Source: a virus. Taken from it: a stretch of DNA of 31,388 nt. A program made the translations under genes and the position numbers. Position 1 is the first letter of the stretch. Each line of letters begins with the position of its first letter. The DNA is taken from positions 1-31,388 of IMG/VR virus record IMGVR_UViG_3300031974_002514. One strand, given 5' to 3'. Positions 5,335-11,932 of this stretch are shown one piece after another. The notes beneath the pieces were generated by a model. That model saw nothing but the letters and a program-made list of their open reading frames with translations. It was not told where the DNA came from and made no database searches.

Positions 5335-5448
5335 TTAGCTTTTTGATAAAGCGATTAAAAAACCCATAACTAAAAGACCTATCCATAGTGCAGCAGGCGC
5401 ACCAAAATATTCTTTTTCTTTTTTCTTTTTAGATTTCTTTTTTTTCAT
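5335..5448 (-). CDS. 37-aa basic single-span membrane peptide
   Basis: At the very end of the leftward operon, an ATG at 5448 overlaps the preceding nuclease gene by 20 bases. The peptide has a dense Lys stretch (MKKKKSKKKKEKEYFG) followed by a hydrophobic segment (APAALWIGLLVMGFLIALSKS). One membrane helix with a positive N-terminus predicts N-in topology. No independent ribosome binding site is seen, so translation would depend on coupling. A small membrane modulator (lysis timing, superinfection exclusion) is imaginable, but nothing shows it. Confidence 0.45.
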   Translation of the reverse strand: MKKKKSKKKKEKEYFGAPAALWIGLLVMGFLIALSKS

Positions 5449-5827
5449 TATCTAAAATTTTATCAGAGTAAGTGTAATTGAACAATGCTTTGTCTGGCAC
5501 GAGATGTCCTCGAGCTTCCATATTATCTCCACCTTTTACTAATGGAAAATCTTTAATTATTTTTTTTAACAAATCTGTTTTAATCATAATCCAAATTTCA
5601 CATTCTCTGTCCGGGTGATACAAACCAATAGCATACATTTTGCTTTCAGTTCTCATTATGCCAGATGGTTTTCCAGCATCTTCTACTTCAATAAAAACAT
5701 TTCCTGTTTTATGCCAAAGTCTATCTGTCTTAATCTCAATTTTACCAGATACATCTTCATAAAATTTATCTTCCTTTTCTAAACCCCAGGCTAAATCTTT
5801 ATCAAATTCTGGTCTAGCTTTAACCAT
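5429..5827 (-). CDS. PD-(D/E)XK nuclease-like phage protein
   Basis: The 132-residue protein starts with an acidic segment containing PEFDKDLAWGLEKED. It then has KIEIKTDRLWHKTGN (Glu31 and Lys33) and FIEVEDAGKPSGIMRT (Glu47/Glu49). The order Asp/Glu...E-x-K with the following 'GN.FIE.E..GKPSGI' is a familiar phage nuclease-like pattern, often annotated as a resolvase-type or DUF nuclease. A role in processing branched DNA during recombination would fit the operon's exonuclease and annealing protein. It is preceded by a 122-base structured leader with a hairpin over the ribosome binding site. Its 3' end overlaps the 37-residue gene. Confidence 0.65.
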   Translation of the reverse strand: MVKARPEFDKDLAWGLEKEDKFYEDVSGKIEIKTDRLWHKTGNVFIEVEDAGKPSGIMRTESKMYAIGLYHPDRECEIWIMIKTDLLKKIIKDFPLVKGGDNMEARGHLVPDKALFNYTYSDKILDNEKKEI

Positions 5828-5949
5828 TTGATGCTACAGCTCCATCTTCTGTAGCACATCAAGACCAGCATACGATAGACTAGCCAGTACAGGAACTGGT
5901 CTTAGATTAAAAGAAAGGATACCTGCCTGGCGACTTGGAGAAGTTAGCA
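5828..5949 (-). promoter_or_regulatory. Structured leader of the nuclease gene with the ribosome binding site in a hairpin loop
   Basis: The gap between two leftward genes contains two strong inverted repeats. TGCTACAG (5832-5839) pairs with CTGTAGCA (5849-5856) around a 9-base loop. AAGACCAG (5861-5868) pairs with CTGGTCTT (5896-5903), with an alternative inner pair CCAGT/ACTGG (5884-5888/5895-5899). In the leftward RNA the first hairpin's loop and stem edge carry GGAG, 12 bases before the nuclease ATG. This suggests control of translation by folding, or RNA processing. No gene fits in this gap. Confidence 0.5.
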
Positions 5950-6198
5950 CTATTTCTTTTGCTCCTTCAATCTCTCAATAATTTTTTTCAAATTATCGTT
6001 CTCTTCAGTTAAACGCTTTTCTTGCTCAACAATAATGTCTCGCTCTTTTGTGATTTCGTCCAACTGTTCTGTAAGAATAATAATATTATGAAACAAAGCT
6101 GATTTAGTTACGTGCTTTAATTCCTCTTCTTTATCTACAATTAATGTGACATCGAATAATTTATTATCTATACTGTTAAAAAAATCTTTATTCGTCAT
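5950..6198 (-). CDS. Coiled-coil hypothetical protein (82 aa)
   Basis: The product starts MTNKDFFNSID. The frame extends three codons upstream to a TTG, but the ATG at 6198 is better because GGAGG lies 12 bases before it and only three before the TTG. Residues 38-80 form a long charged helix (LTEQLDEITKERDIIVEQEK, then a second Glu/Lys-rich stretch), probably a coiled coil. It overlaps the preceding gene by 11 bases. No family is recognised; a small structural or protein-protein adaptor is the most one can say. Confidence 0.6.
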   Translation of the reverse strand: MTNKDFFNSIDNKLFDVTLIVDKEEELKHVTKSALFHNIIILTEQLDEITKERDIIVEQEKRLTEENDNLKKIIERLKEQKK

Positions 6199-6457
6199 GG
6201 TCTTCAATTACCTCCAATGTATCTTTATCAGTTAAATCATATTTAGAATGTGGCTCTTCTAATTCTGTAATTTCTATTTTTGTTTCTTTAGCTGCTTTCT
6301 TTAAATGGTCCTTTGCCTCTTCAATAACCAAACTAAGTGAAGGATAGTTCTGAGGATATACCCCGAAAAGATAAAGATTATCTAAACCTGTAATGGCTGA
6401 ACTTAATCCTCTTAATCTTTTTCTAAGCCTGGTAATTTTACTATCAAACTCAATCAT
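6188..6457 (-). CDS. Small helical hypothetical protein (89 aa)
   Basis: The 89-residue product starts MIEFDSKITRLRKRLRGL and contains alternating charged helices ending in an acidic tail (LEVIEDHDE). An AAGGAG ribosome binding site lies ten bases upstream, inside the end of the 58-residue gene, and the coding regions overlap by eight bases, so translation is probably coupled. There is no membrane segment. I cannot assign a family; a nucleic-acid role is only a guess from the basic N-terminus. Confidence 0.55.
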   Translation of the reverse strand: MIEFDSKITRLRKRLRGLSSAITGLDNLYLFGVYPQNYPSLSLVIEEAKDHLKKAAKETKIEITELEEPHSKYDLTDKDTLEVIEDHDE

Positions 6458-6626
6458 TCTTAATTAACTCCTTTAGTTTGTAAGTTACGCTGTGAACTTT
6501 AAAATCTGTTACATCAGCTGTAGTTGTTTCTGGGTGCAAACCTTCTTGTGCAGCTTCCTCATTGATATATTCTTCAGTTACTACAACAGCAGCTTCACCA
6601 ACTGATTTTTTAACTATTCTTGCCAT
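6450..6626 (-). CDS. Small hypothetical protein (58 aa)
   Basis: An ORF below 60 residues begins MARIVKKSVGEAAVVVTEEY and ends LKELIKND. GGAGG lies 11 bases before its ATG. It overlaps the end of the HTH gene by 17 bases and the next gene by eight, matching the style of the operon. The short beta/helix composition with many Thr and Val fits no known family. The gene fills what would otherwise be a gap of about 150 bases. Confidence 0.6.
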   Translation of the reverse strand: MARIVKKSVGEAAVVVTEEYINEEAAQEGLHPETTTADVTDFKVHSVTYKLKELIKND

Positions 6627-7005
6627 GCTTTAATGCCTCCAAGAAATCATCACGTTTTAATTGTTCATCAACAGATTTATAAAATTCGTAACTATCTAAA
6701 TAATCTTTAGCTTTTACTTCTCCATTATTAAGATGTTTACATTCTTCTATTGCTAAAATTTTAGGAGCTAAATCTGGGTCAGCAAGTTCATTTAATTTAA
6801 CCTCGAATAAATTTGCTATTTGATTTGCACGATACAAACATAATTGATTTGCGCCTGTTTCGTATTTGTAAACTTGCTGCCATCTTACACCAATTTTATT
6901 TGCAACATCTGTCATAGTCATTTTATTACGATGTCTTAAAAATTTGATGTTAACTCCAACAACTGCATTATAAGATTTTTGTTGTAATGTGTGTGGTTTA
7001 CCCAT
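6610..7005 (-). CDS. Cro/CI-type helix-turn-helix transcription regulator
   Basis: The 131-residue protein has an XRE-type HTH at about residues 16-72: VGVNIKFLRHRNKMTMTDVANKIG, then VRWQQVYKYETGANQL and IANLFEVKLNEL. The C-terminal half is a short charged region without peptidase motifs, so it would be a Cro-like or non-cleavable regulator. The form is common in alphaproteobacteria and their prophages. A strong ribosome binding site (GGAGG, six bases) precedes the start. It is embedded in the middle of the leftward operon rather than beside a divergent promoter, so its operator could lie elsewhere, for example near the dyads at 10033-10066. Confidence 0.85.
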   Translation of the reverse strand: MGKPHTLQQKSYNAVVGVNIKFLRHRNKMTMTDVANKIGVRWQQVYKYETGANQLCLYRANQIANLFEVKLNELADPDLAPKILAIEECKHLNNGEVKAKDYLDSYEFYKSVDEQLKRDDFLEALKHGKNS

Positions 7006-7258
7006 TGTGTGCCTCCTGGAACTGCTTCAAGTCTTGCAGCATTTGTTCCTTGTTAAGCTCACGGCTGTTTTCAACTGTAGTATAAAAACATCTTTCAGGC
7101 ATGGCTTGGTAAAAAGAACTAAAGCCAATATAAAACTGTAATTGACCTTTATATTTTTTTACATACCAGTTGCTGTCATTTAGTTTTTGCCAAGGTCCAG
7201 TTTTTGGATTACAAAAATCTTTTGTGTGTAATGAATTATAGCTTCGTCTTACTCTCAT
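6998..7258 (-). CDS. Hypothetical protein (86 aa)
   Basis: The 86-residue product begins MRVRRSYNSLHTKDFCNPKT and contains aromatic-rich strands (NWYVKKYKGQLQFYIGFSSF). The ribosome binding site is excellent (GGAGG, seven bases before ATG), and both ends overlap neighbours by a few bases. No signal peptide, membrane helix or catalytic motif is visible. It is probably a small cytoplasmic beta-rich early protein of unknown role. Confidence 0.6.
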   Translation of the reverse strand: MRVRRSYNSLHTKDFCNPKTGPWQKLNDSNWYVKKYKGQLQFYIGFSSFYQAMPERCFYTTVENSRELNKEQMLQDLKQFQEAHNG

Positions 7259-7515
7259 ATAAAGTCCTCCTCTAATTTGGTTTTGAGTAATTGATTTGCT
7301 AATAATGAAATTAGCTTTGGCGCTACGCCACGTGAGAAACTCATTGTTTCTCCAAAATCTGCTAATACTTCTAACTCCTGCTGTTGGAGCTGCACGTTAT
7401 CCCAGTGAGGCAGTTGCACAACTGCTTCAACAGTATTTGTAGTAACAGCAATCATCATTTCTTGCTCTCTAAGTTTTTTATTTTCTTTACCTGGAAATTT
7501 AATTATCTCCGCCAT
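7255..7515 (-). CDS. Hypothetical protein (86 aa)
   Basis: The 86-residue product begins MAEIIKFPGKENKKLREQEM, an 'IIxFP' start often found in small phage and alphaproteobacterial proteins. An amphipathic helical C-terminal half follows (APKLISLLANQLLKTKLEEDF). AAGGAA lies ten bases upstream of the ATG. Four-base and 17-base overlaps with neighbours show operon packing. No function is recognised. Confidence 0.55.
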   Translation of the reverse strand: MAEIIKFPGKENKKLREQEMMIAVTTNTVEAVVQLPHWDNVQLQQQELEVLADFGETMSFSRGVAPKLISLLANQLLKTKLEEDFI

Positions 7516-7684
7516 CTTTTACGTATTCCTTATAAAGCTCAGCACACCACTCATCTTTTTCAAAAGTGTCATAGTGAGAAAGCTCCAGTGAGAGTTTAAA
7601 TGTTTTATAGTCCATTGGTTTTCCATTATTTAATTTCCAATTCCGAACTGTCTTCACGATGTATTTGTTCTGCGATTTTGCCAT
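7499..7684 (-). CDS. Small hypothetical protein; start uncertain
   Basis: The longest form has 61 residues and overlaps the DUF6378-like gene by 59 bases without a ribosome binding site. An internal ATG at 7615 (MDYKTFKLSLELSHYDTF...) has TGGA six to seven bases upstream and removes the overlap, leaving 38 residues. The C-terminal part (EKDEWCAELYKEYVKDGGDN) is common to both. I prefer the shorter form but cannot prove it. No family is recognised. Confidence 0.4.
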   Translation of the reverse strand: MAKSQNKYIVKTVRNWKLNNGKPMDYKTFKLSLELSHYDTFEKDEWCAELYKEYVKDGGDN

Positions 7685-7907
7685 ATTGCATTAAGTCTAA
7701 GTAACTATCTTGTTTGTATTTATGATTTGCACGAACCAGTTTGGCAGCTGCATACAGCAGCGCCACCTGGTGAGGTCTTATTTTTTTTTCTAAAAGGATA
7801 GACCAAACATCTGCAATTTTTTGCATACCAACAGATGCTGGCCCATATTCCTTTTGCTTCTCAGCTTCGATTTCAGATAACAGTTTATTTATTATTTCTT
7901 GCGTCAT
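7626..7907 (-). CDS. DUF6378-like phage protein
   Basis: From the ATG at 7907 the product has 93 residues. The core KEYGPASVGMQKIADVWSIL, then LEKKIRPHQVALLYAAAKLVR, then YKQDSYLDLMQYGKIAEQI matches the 'YG....N...IA..WS..LG..I.p..V.l....K..R......DS..D..GY' pattern of DUF6378, small all-helical proteins of phages and mobile elements with unknown activity, sometimes compared with MazG-like helices. The frame extends upstream to 8000, but that part overlaps the ribbon-helix-helix gene and looks like a shadow. No strong ribosome binding site is seen, and the 23-base overlap with the upstream gene suggests coupling. Confidence 0.7.
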   Translation of the reverse strand: MTQEIINKLLSEIEAEKQKEYGPASVGMQKIADVWSILLEKKIRPHQVALLYAAAKLVRANHKYKQDSYLDLMQYGKIAEQIHREDSSELEIK

Positions 7908-8055
7908 TCTGATATTGTTCGAAACCTTTTGATATGAAATATTCAACCGTCTTTGACATACTAATCGGTAGCTCAAATTTCTTACCTGCAAGCTGCTCAA
8001 GCATCTTGTAAGTCTTCATATTAATAGCAACTGATTTATATTTCGAAGCGTCCAT
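7885..8055 (-). CDS. Ribbon-helix-helix (CopG/Arc-like) DNA-binding protein
   Basis: The 56-residue product begins MDASKYKSVAINMKTYKMLE. One short strand (YKSVAIN) is followed by two helices (TYKMLEQLAG and MSKTVEYFISKGFEQY), the size and order of a ribbon-helix-helix domain that binds DNA as a dimer through the strand. A perfect GGAGG lies eight bases before the ATG. Such small proteins regulate early promoters or plasmid-like functions in phages. The target is unknown. Confidence 0.7.
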   Translation of the reverse strand: MDASKYKSVAINMKTYKMLEQLAGKKFELPISMSKTVEYFISKGFEQYQNDARNNK

Positions 8056-8057
8056 GA

Positions 8058-8282
8058 TTAAACCTCCAAGTCGTCTAACGGCTCAACTCTATGCCAGTAG
8101 TAGTAAACACTTCCTTCGCCTAACTTACTGCCAGCTTTTGCTTCAGCTTTGTAACCGCCAACTCTATATTTTTTTCCATCAATAATAATTGAACCTTTAA
8201 GGTCGTAAGATGATGGATTATTTTTTGTTGGAACTGGAATTACAATTCCAAGTTCTTTTCTTTTACTTTGGTTATCTTCCAT
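8058..8282 (-). CDS. Small hypothetical early protein (74 aa)
   Basis: The 74-residue product includes VPTKNNPSSYDLKGSIIIDG and KKYRVGGYKAEAKAGSKLGE, then GSVYYYWHRVEP. A short polar N-terminus is followed by a beta-rich 'G...I.GK.Y.V.GY' core that recalls small single-domain phage proteins annotated as DUFs, some near single-strand DNA-binding functions. It lies directly after the annealing protein, two bases beyond its stop in operon order, and GGAG precedes the start by ten bases. A recombination accessory role is plausible by position only. Confidence 0.6.
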   Translation of the reverse strand: MEDNQSKRKELGIVIPVPTKNNPSSYDLKGSIIIDGKKYRVGGYKAEAKAGSKLGEGSVYYYWHRVEPLDDLEV

Positions 8283-8284
8283 AA

Positions 8285-8860
8285 TTAGATAGCTCCATTG
8301 GATTTAAGTTTAGATTTAATTTCAGTGTAGCGTTCCTGAAACTTAGAGTAGGTCAGCGGATTTTCTTTTTTTAAAATCGCCAAGTAACCTTTGTTTTTGG
8401 TTAGCCATTCCTGATAATTGCCAGCGTGAGATACAGCCTCTAAATCCCTTAAGAGTTGCTTCACTTTCTGGTCTTGCTGCTCAATTGCAGCTGAAACTTC
8501 TTCTGCAGATGCAATGTTATTGTCTTGCAAACCACAAAAAGCTAATGCTCTACCAACTGCTGATGTTTCACAATTCTCAACAGCAGATGTTTGATTTATT
8601 CTTGATGCTTTACGGTTTTCTTCCGCAATGCCTGTTCCAATTAATCTTCCGTCAATAAAAACTTTTGCTTTTACAGTTACAGTATCTGCATCTTTATCAA
8701 CGATAGATGTTTGAATACTTAATTGTGTTCCAAGATTTCTTCTTGCAACTGCAACTCTTGTTGCAACAGTAGAATAATTTTTCCCATGTATTGCAACCGT
8801 TCCACCTTCGACTTTTTTAAAGTCGTCTATTGTACTAATGAGTAAGTCTTTGTGACCCAT
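8285..8860 (-). CDS. erf: ERF/Rad52-like single-strand annealing protein
   Basis: The 191-residue protein has the ERF/Rad52-type segment ENCETSAVGRALAFCGL followed by NNIASAEEVSAAI (residues 95-126), with IGTGIAEENRKASRINQTSA before it. The 'ETSAVGRALAF.G.....IASAEE' block is a recognised signature in phage recombination proteins. These anneal complementary single strands for recombination, circularisation and concatemer formation. The C-terminal 60 residues are charged and variable. It follows the exonuclease gene with a short membrane-protein gene between, the typical exonuclease/annealase pair. AGGAGT six to seven bases upstream sets the start. Confidence 0.82.
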   Translation of the reverse strand: MGHKDLLISTIDDFKKVEGGTVAIHGKNYSTVATRVAVARRNLGTQLSIQTSIVDKDADTVTVKAKVFIDGRLIGTGIAEENRKASRINQTSAVENCETSAVGRALAFCGLQDNNIASAEEVSAAIEQQDQKVKQLLRDLEAVSHAGNYQEWLTKNKGYLAILKKENPLTYSKFQERYTEIKSKLKSNGAI

Positions 8861-9015
8861 AAAAATACTCCTATTGCTGCGATAATTACAATCCAGTCTC
8901 TAACTGTTTGTAATTTTCTAGTTTGTAGTTTTTGCTTTTGGTGTTGGTCGTAAAATTCTTGCAAACGATAATCTTTCATTGCATTTACAACTTCACGCCT
9001 TATCTTAGTTTCCAT
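8827..9015 (-). CDS. Tail-anchored small membrane protein (62 aa)
   Basis: A basic helical N-terminal part (residues 1-40) is followed by one hydrophobic segment, DWIVIIAAIGVFLWVTKTYS (40-59). GGAGG lies five bases before the ATG. It overlaps the exonuclease gene upstream by 16 bases and the annealing protein downstream by 34, so the three are tightly coupled. A membrane peptide between the two recombination genes is unusual. It may modulate host recombination or membrane state, but no family is recognised. Confidence 0.6.
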   Translation of the reverse strand: METKIRREVVNAMKDYRLQEFYDQHQKQKLQTRKLQTVRDWIVIIAAIGVFLWVTKTYSLVQ

Positions 9016-10025
9016 AGTTCCTCCGCTAGTTTTAGATTGTCGTCACCAATATTATTCCATGCCCATGGGTGGTCTCGGTTCATGTCCACACTATCAATCA
9101 TACTTGTAATGAGAACGTTACGGTCAAACTCCTGGTACATAGATAAGAGTTTTTCTCTTCGTCTAAAAATATTTAATAATTGCTCATATAATTTTTTCAT
9201 TCCTTCGACTGTTAAATGAATACAATTGCTGCTATCAAAAATTTTAAAATCATTTGCGTTTGCATAAAATAATTTTACAGGAGCTTTAAAGTCATAAACC
9301 GCTGCATAATATGCACATTGCATCAAATGGTTATAAGAAGGCAGCGTAGGAGCAGTAACTTTAATAAAACTTCTGCTTCCGTCCTTTTTAATTTTGCCAA
9401 GCTTACTCCATTGTGTCTTCATCTCACAGATAACAACAGGTGAAGAAGAACCGCTAAAAACTGCGAGGTCTGTACGTCCAGTTAACGGCATAAGAAGTGA
9501 AGACTTCTTTTGTGTAACTGAAATGGATTGCTCAGCGATGATGGAGTTAAAAGAACTAACGCTGCCTAATATTTCCTCGATGCAAAGGAAACTGTTATTA
9601 ATTACTGCTGGTAACTCTTCCAGGTATTTAAATTTTTTATCCTGGTCTTTTACATCTTCAGCTTGATACTCACTGAACATATTTACAGCTTCTGTAATTA
9701 AATCTTTTTTATCTCTGCCTTTTTTAAAATTATCTTGTGGCTCTAATTTTTTGTTAGGACCAATTCTATAAATTTTATCGGCATAAAAATTTTGAACCGC
9801 TTCACCAGCTGCAACACCTGCTTTCATTTGAGAATTACTTGGAAGCAAACGTCTTTGTTCCTGGGTCAATACCAGGTAACGGAATATCCATGCAGCATCA
9901 ATTAAAGAAGCTTGAGTTGGAGACCAGTGGTGGATTTTTAATTTTTTTGCAAACTCAGGAAGAACTTCATTATCTGTTAATGGGTCTTCCAACACATTTT
10001 GATTTGTTTTAGTATTTTCTAACAT
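9000..10025 (-). CDS. RecB/Cas4-like PD-(D/E)XK exonuclease
   Basis: The 341-residue protein has the layout of the RecB/Cas4-like nuclease family. The N-terminal SPTQASLIDAAWIFRYLVL is followed by the GVAAGEAVQNFYADK helix. Then come GRTDLAVF with Asp186, VVICEMKTQ with Glu201 and Lys203, and HLMQCAYYAAVY with Gln236 and Tyr240 (motif QxxxY). No Cys cluster for an iron-sulfur site is seen. It probably resects double-stranded ends to make single strands for the annealing protein. No ribosome binding site precedes the ATG at 10025; the 87-base upstream gap has two dyads and a possible -10 box, so this may begin a transcription unit. Confidence 0.82.
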   Translation of the reverse strand: MLENTKTNQNVLEDPLTDNEVLPEFAKKLKIHHWSPTQASLIDAAWIFRYLVLTQEQRRLLPSNSQMKAGVAAGEAVQNFYADKIYRIGPNKKLEPQDNFKKGRDKKDLITEAVNMFSEYQAEDVKDQDKKFKYLEELPAVINNSFLCIEEILGSVSSFNSIIAEQSISVTQKKSSLLMPLTGRTDLAVFSGSSSPVVICEMKTQWSKLGKIKKDGSRSFIKVTAPTLPSYNHLMQCAYYAAVYDFKAPVKLFYANANDFKIFDSSNCIHLTVEGMKKLYEQLLNIFRRREKLLSMYQEFDRNVLITSMIDSVDMNRDHPWAWNNIGDDNLKLAEELWKLR

Positions 10026-10112
10026 ACAAACCGAGATAATATCTCTTAGTCAGTTACGCAATGCGTTTTTGCCTATTAGTCTTTTTATACTAGCTTGTTA
10101 GGTTTGTTTGTC
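10026..10112 (-). promoter_or_regulatory. Operator/promoter region before the exonuclease gene
   Basis: This gap holds two perfect short dyads centred on one base: GAGATA-A-TATCTC at 10033-10045 and ACGCA-A-TGCGT at 10056-10066. On the reverse strand a TATAAA lies at about 10086-10091 with no clear -35 box. The two dyads between a possible promoter and the start are a good candidate for control by the operon's HTH or ribbon-helix-helix proteins. On the + strand the second dyad is followed by TTTTT, so it could also be a weak terminator for opposite-strand transcripts. Confidence 0.45.
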
Positions 10113-10406
10113 TTAGTTGGCGTTTTCGGCTTTTTCGGCTTTTTTAAAATCTAAAACGTTTGAATTTTTTGGTTCTTTTTTTCTTTTGCGTTTGTAAGCA
10201 TAAAGGACGTTGCTATCTTGTTCGTTCCACTTGTCTAAATATTTAATCGGAAACCAACGTCTGCCTCTGAAAATAATAAATTGAATTGGATTATAAGTTT
10301 TGTCTCCATAAACATAATATTGAAAAGTCGTCCTTGGCATATCTAAATAAATAGCAGCATCTTTAGCATTACAACAATCCATGTCTTTTATTTTTTTTAT
10401 TTTCAT
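10113..10406 (-). CDS. Excisionase-like (MerR/HTH_17-type) DNA-binding protein
   Basis: The 97-residue protein contains CCNAKDAAIYLDMPRTTFQY, then YVYGDKTYNPIQFIIFRGRR and WFPIKYLDKWNE (residues 11-62), the 'A..LG.....T...W...G..P....G.R..F....L..W' pattern of excisionase-type winged HTH proteins. A basic tail (KRKRKKEP) follows. Such proteins bend DNA at attP to direct excision or act as small activators. Its start overlaps the stop of the 509-residue regulator gene (ATGA), so the two are made together. Xis identity is likely from family and context but not proven; attP is about 6 kb away. Confidence 0.65.
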   Translation of the reverse strand: MKIKKIKDMDCCNAKDAAIYLDMPRTTFQYYVYGDKTYNPIQFIIFRGRRWFPIKYLDKWNEQDSNVLYAYKRKRKKEPKNSNVLDFKKAEKAENAN

Positions 10407-11932
10407 GCTCTTTTTTTCGCTTGGCTTATGTAATCTTTTAATTCATCTTTAAATTTTAAATTTTCTAATTCATTGTCTTTAACACTAATAAATTTATCCA
10501 ATTCTTGTATTATTTTTTCAAATTCTTTAACTTGTGTTTTAGTTTTTTCTTTTAAACGAGCTTGTTGCTCAATAAGTTTTCTATTTTCTATGTCTCTAAT
10601 TCTTTCTTGTATTTGTTGTGCTTTTTTAAAAGCATTAATAGAATTTTTTCTAGCACCTTTTAATACACTTAAATTTACAATTCCAACAATAGGTGATGAA
10701 AAAAATATTGATGAATTATTCTTAATAACTAAATCTTTAAAATTACCTTCTGCATATGGGTCAGGATTTGCAAATCTTACTTTACCTCTTACATTTTCAT
10801 AAATACCAATGTGATAAGTTTTGGAATGAAAATCAAATTCTGGTACTTCTGTTTCTATTCCTACGACACAAAGTTCACCAACTTTTCCTTCATCTTGTTT
10901 ACTTTCATAATAAAATAAAACTTGGTTATGTAAGAAAGAACCTGGAGACACAACTTTTACAGCTCTTATGTCTGGTCTATAAATATCTCTTGGACACGCA
11001 ACAAAATTTTCCTCTGCTTGTGCAGCTACTTCACCTTGTGCGTAAGGAGCATCTGCGGTTACTCCATGTATAAAATCAACATGACCCCAAATTTTTACTA
11101 AAGGTTTTGGAAACAAAATATCAGATGGGTCGCAACCAAAGTATTCCCCATATTTAATTGCTTGCTCTCTTGTTATATCTCTTTCACCTTTTAAATGTTT
11201 GGTAATCATAGATGTATCAGCAAAACCTAATTTTTTAGCGAGTTCTTCTGAATTTAAAAATTCTTCTGCTTCTTTAAATTTATCAACTAATAATGAATTA
11301 GCGTTTCTGTAATTAAAAATACCAAGCTCAATTAATTCTTTTTGTTTTTTATCTAAATTAACATTCACATTTTTCGCTACCCTGTATTGTTGGGTATATT
11401 TTCCAGCAATAAAGTTTCCTGCATCATGCCAATTAAAAAGTTTTTCATTATCTGTTTTTATTTCAACAAGTTCACCATTTTGTCTAAAAGCATCAACAGT
11501 AGTTCTTCCAGTTAATAATGTAGGTCTTCTTTTTTCATCTGCTTCTTGTCTAGCATACAGCACTTGCAATTTTGCTTTACTCCAATGCTCTTTAAATTTT
11601 TCTAATTTAAATAGAGGAAGCCTTTTAACAACTTGATAATAAACTTTTTCTCTTTCTCCATTTTCTAAAATTATGTTTGTAATAACTGTATCGTCTCTAT
11701 TTGTTTTGCTAAAAATTTTAACAAGAACTGACTTTTCCCCCATGTAAAGTTGATAATGAGAATAAACTAAAATTGCGCCTCTGTTTGGTGCGCTTGGTTC
11801 GTAATTGATAAAAACTTTATCTTTTTCGTAAGTACGTGTTGCTAAAATTTCTTTTGATAAAGGTTTTTTCCTCATATTTTCTGATATAATCTTTTTTGCC
11901 TGCAAGTCAATAATGCAGTTAATGTTTGACAA
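10403..11932 (-). CDS. Large HTH plus S24-like repressor candidate with coiled-coil tail
   Basis: The 509-residue protein has four parts: an unrecognised N-terminal region (1-220), a Cro/CI-type HTH at about 226-275 (LNSEELAKKLGFADTSMITK, then LKGERDITREQAIKYGEYFG), an S24/LexA-like beta region at 279-421 (VKIWGHVDFIHG...DIRAVKVVSPGSFLHNQ...VGELCVVGI), and a coiled coil at 433-507. The usual GDSM motif of self-cleaving repressors is replaced by SPGSF, and no clear catalytic Lys is seen, so autocleavage is doubtful. It sits at the divergent junction expected for a lysogeny repressor. The frame starts at TTG (11932); ATG at 11875 is an alternative. Known CI-type repressors are usually 200-240 residues. 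Confidence 0.65.
   Translation of the reverse strand: MSNINCIIDLQAKKIISENMRKKPLSKEILATRTYEKDKVFINYEPSAPNRGAILVYSHYQLYMGEKSVLVKIFSKTNRDDTVITNIILENGEREKVYYQVVKRLPLFKLEKFKEHWSKAKLQVLYARQEADEKRRPTLLTGRTTVDAFRQNGELVEIKTDNEKLFNWHDAGNFIAGKYTQQYRVAKNVNVNLDKKQKELIELGIFNYRNANSLLVDKFKEAEEFLNSEELAKKLGFADTSMITKHLKGERDITREQAIKYGEYFGCDPSDILFPKPLVKIWGHVDFIHGVTADAPYAQGEVAAQAEENFVACPRDIYRPDIRAVKVVSPGSFLHNQVLFYYESKQDEGKVGELCVVGIETEVPEFDFHSKTYHIGIYENVRGKVRFANPDPYAEGNFKDLVIKNNSSIFFSSPIVGIVNLSVLKGARKNSINAFKKAQQIQERIRDIENRKLIEQQARLKEKTKTQVKEFEKIIQELDKFISVKDNELENLKFKDELKDYISQAKKRA

Noticed and set aside
7908-8000. N-terminal extension of the DUF6378-like protein
   Set aside because: This part overlaps the ribbon-helix-helix gene in another frame and does not fit the family; the ATG at 7907 is preferred.
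8932-9219. 95-residue + strand ORF
   Set aside because: Antisense to the exonuclease and membrane-protein genes, with Ser/Phe/Leu composition of a shadow frame.
10473-11073. Two + strand ORFs antisense to the 509-residue gene
   Set aside because: Leu/Phe/Ser-rich shadow frames with no ribosome binding sites; the reverse-strand gene has clear domains.
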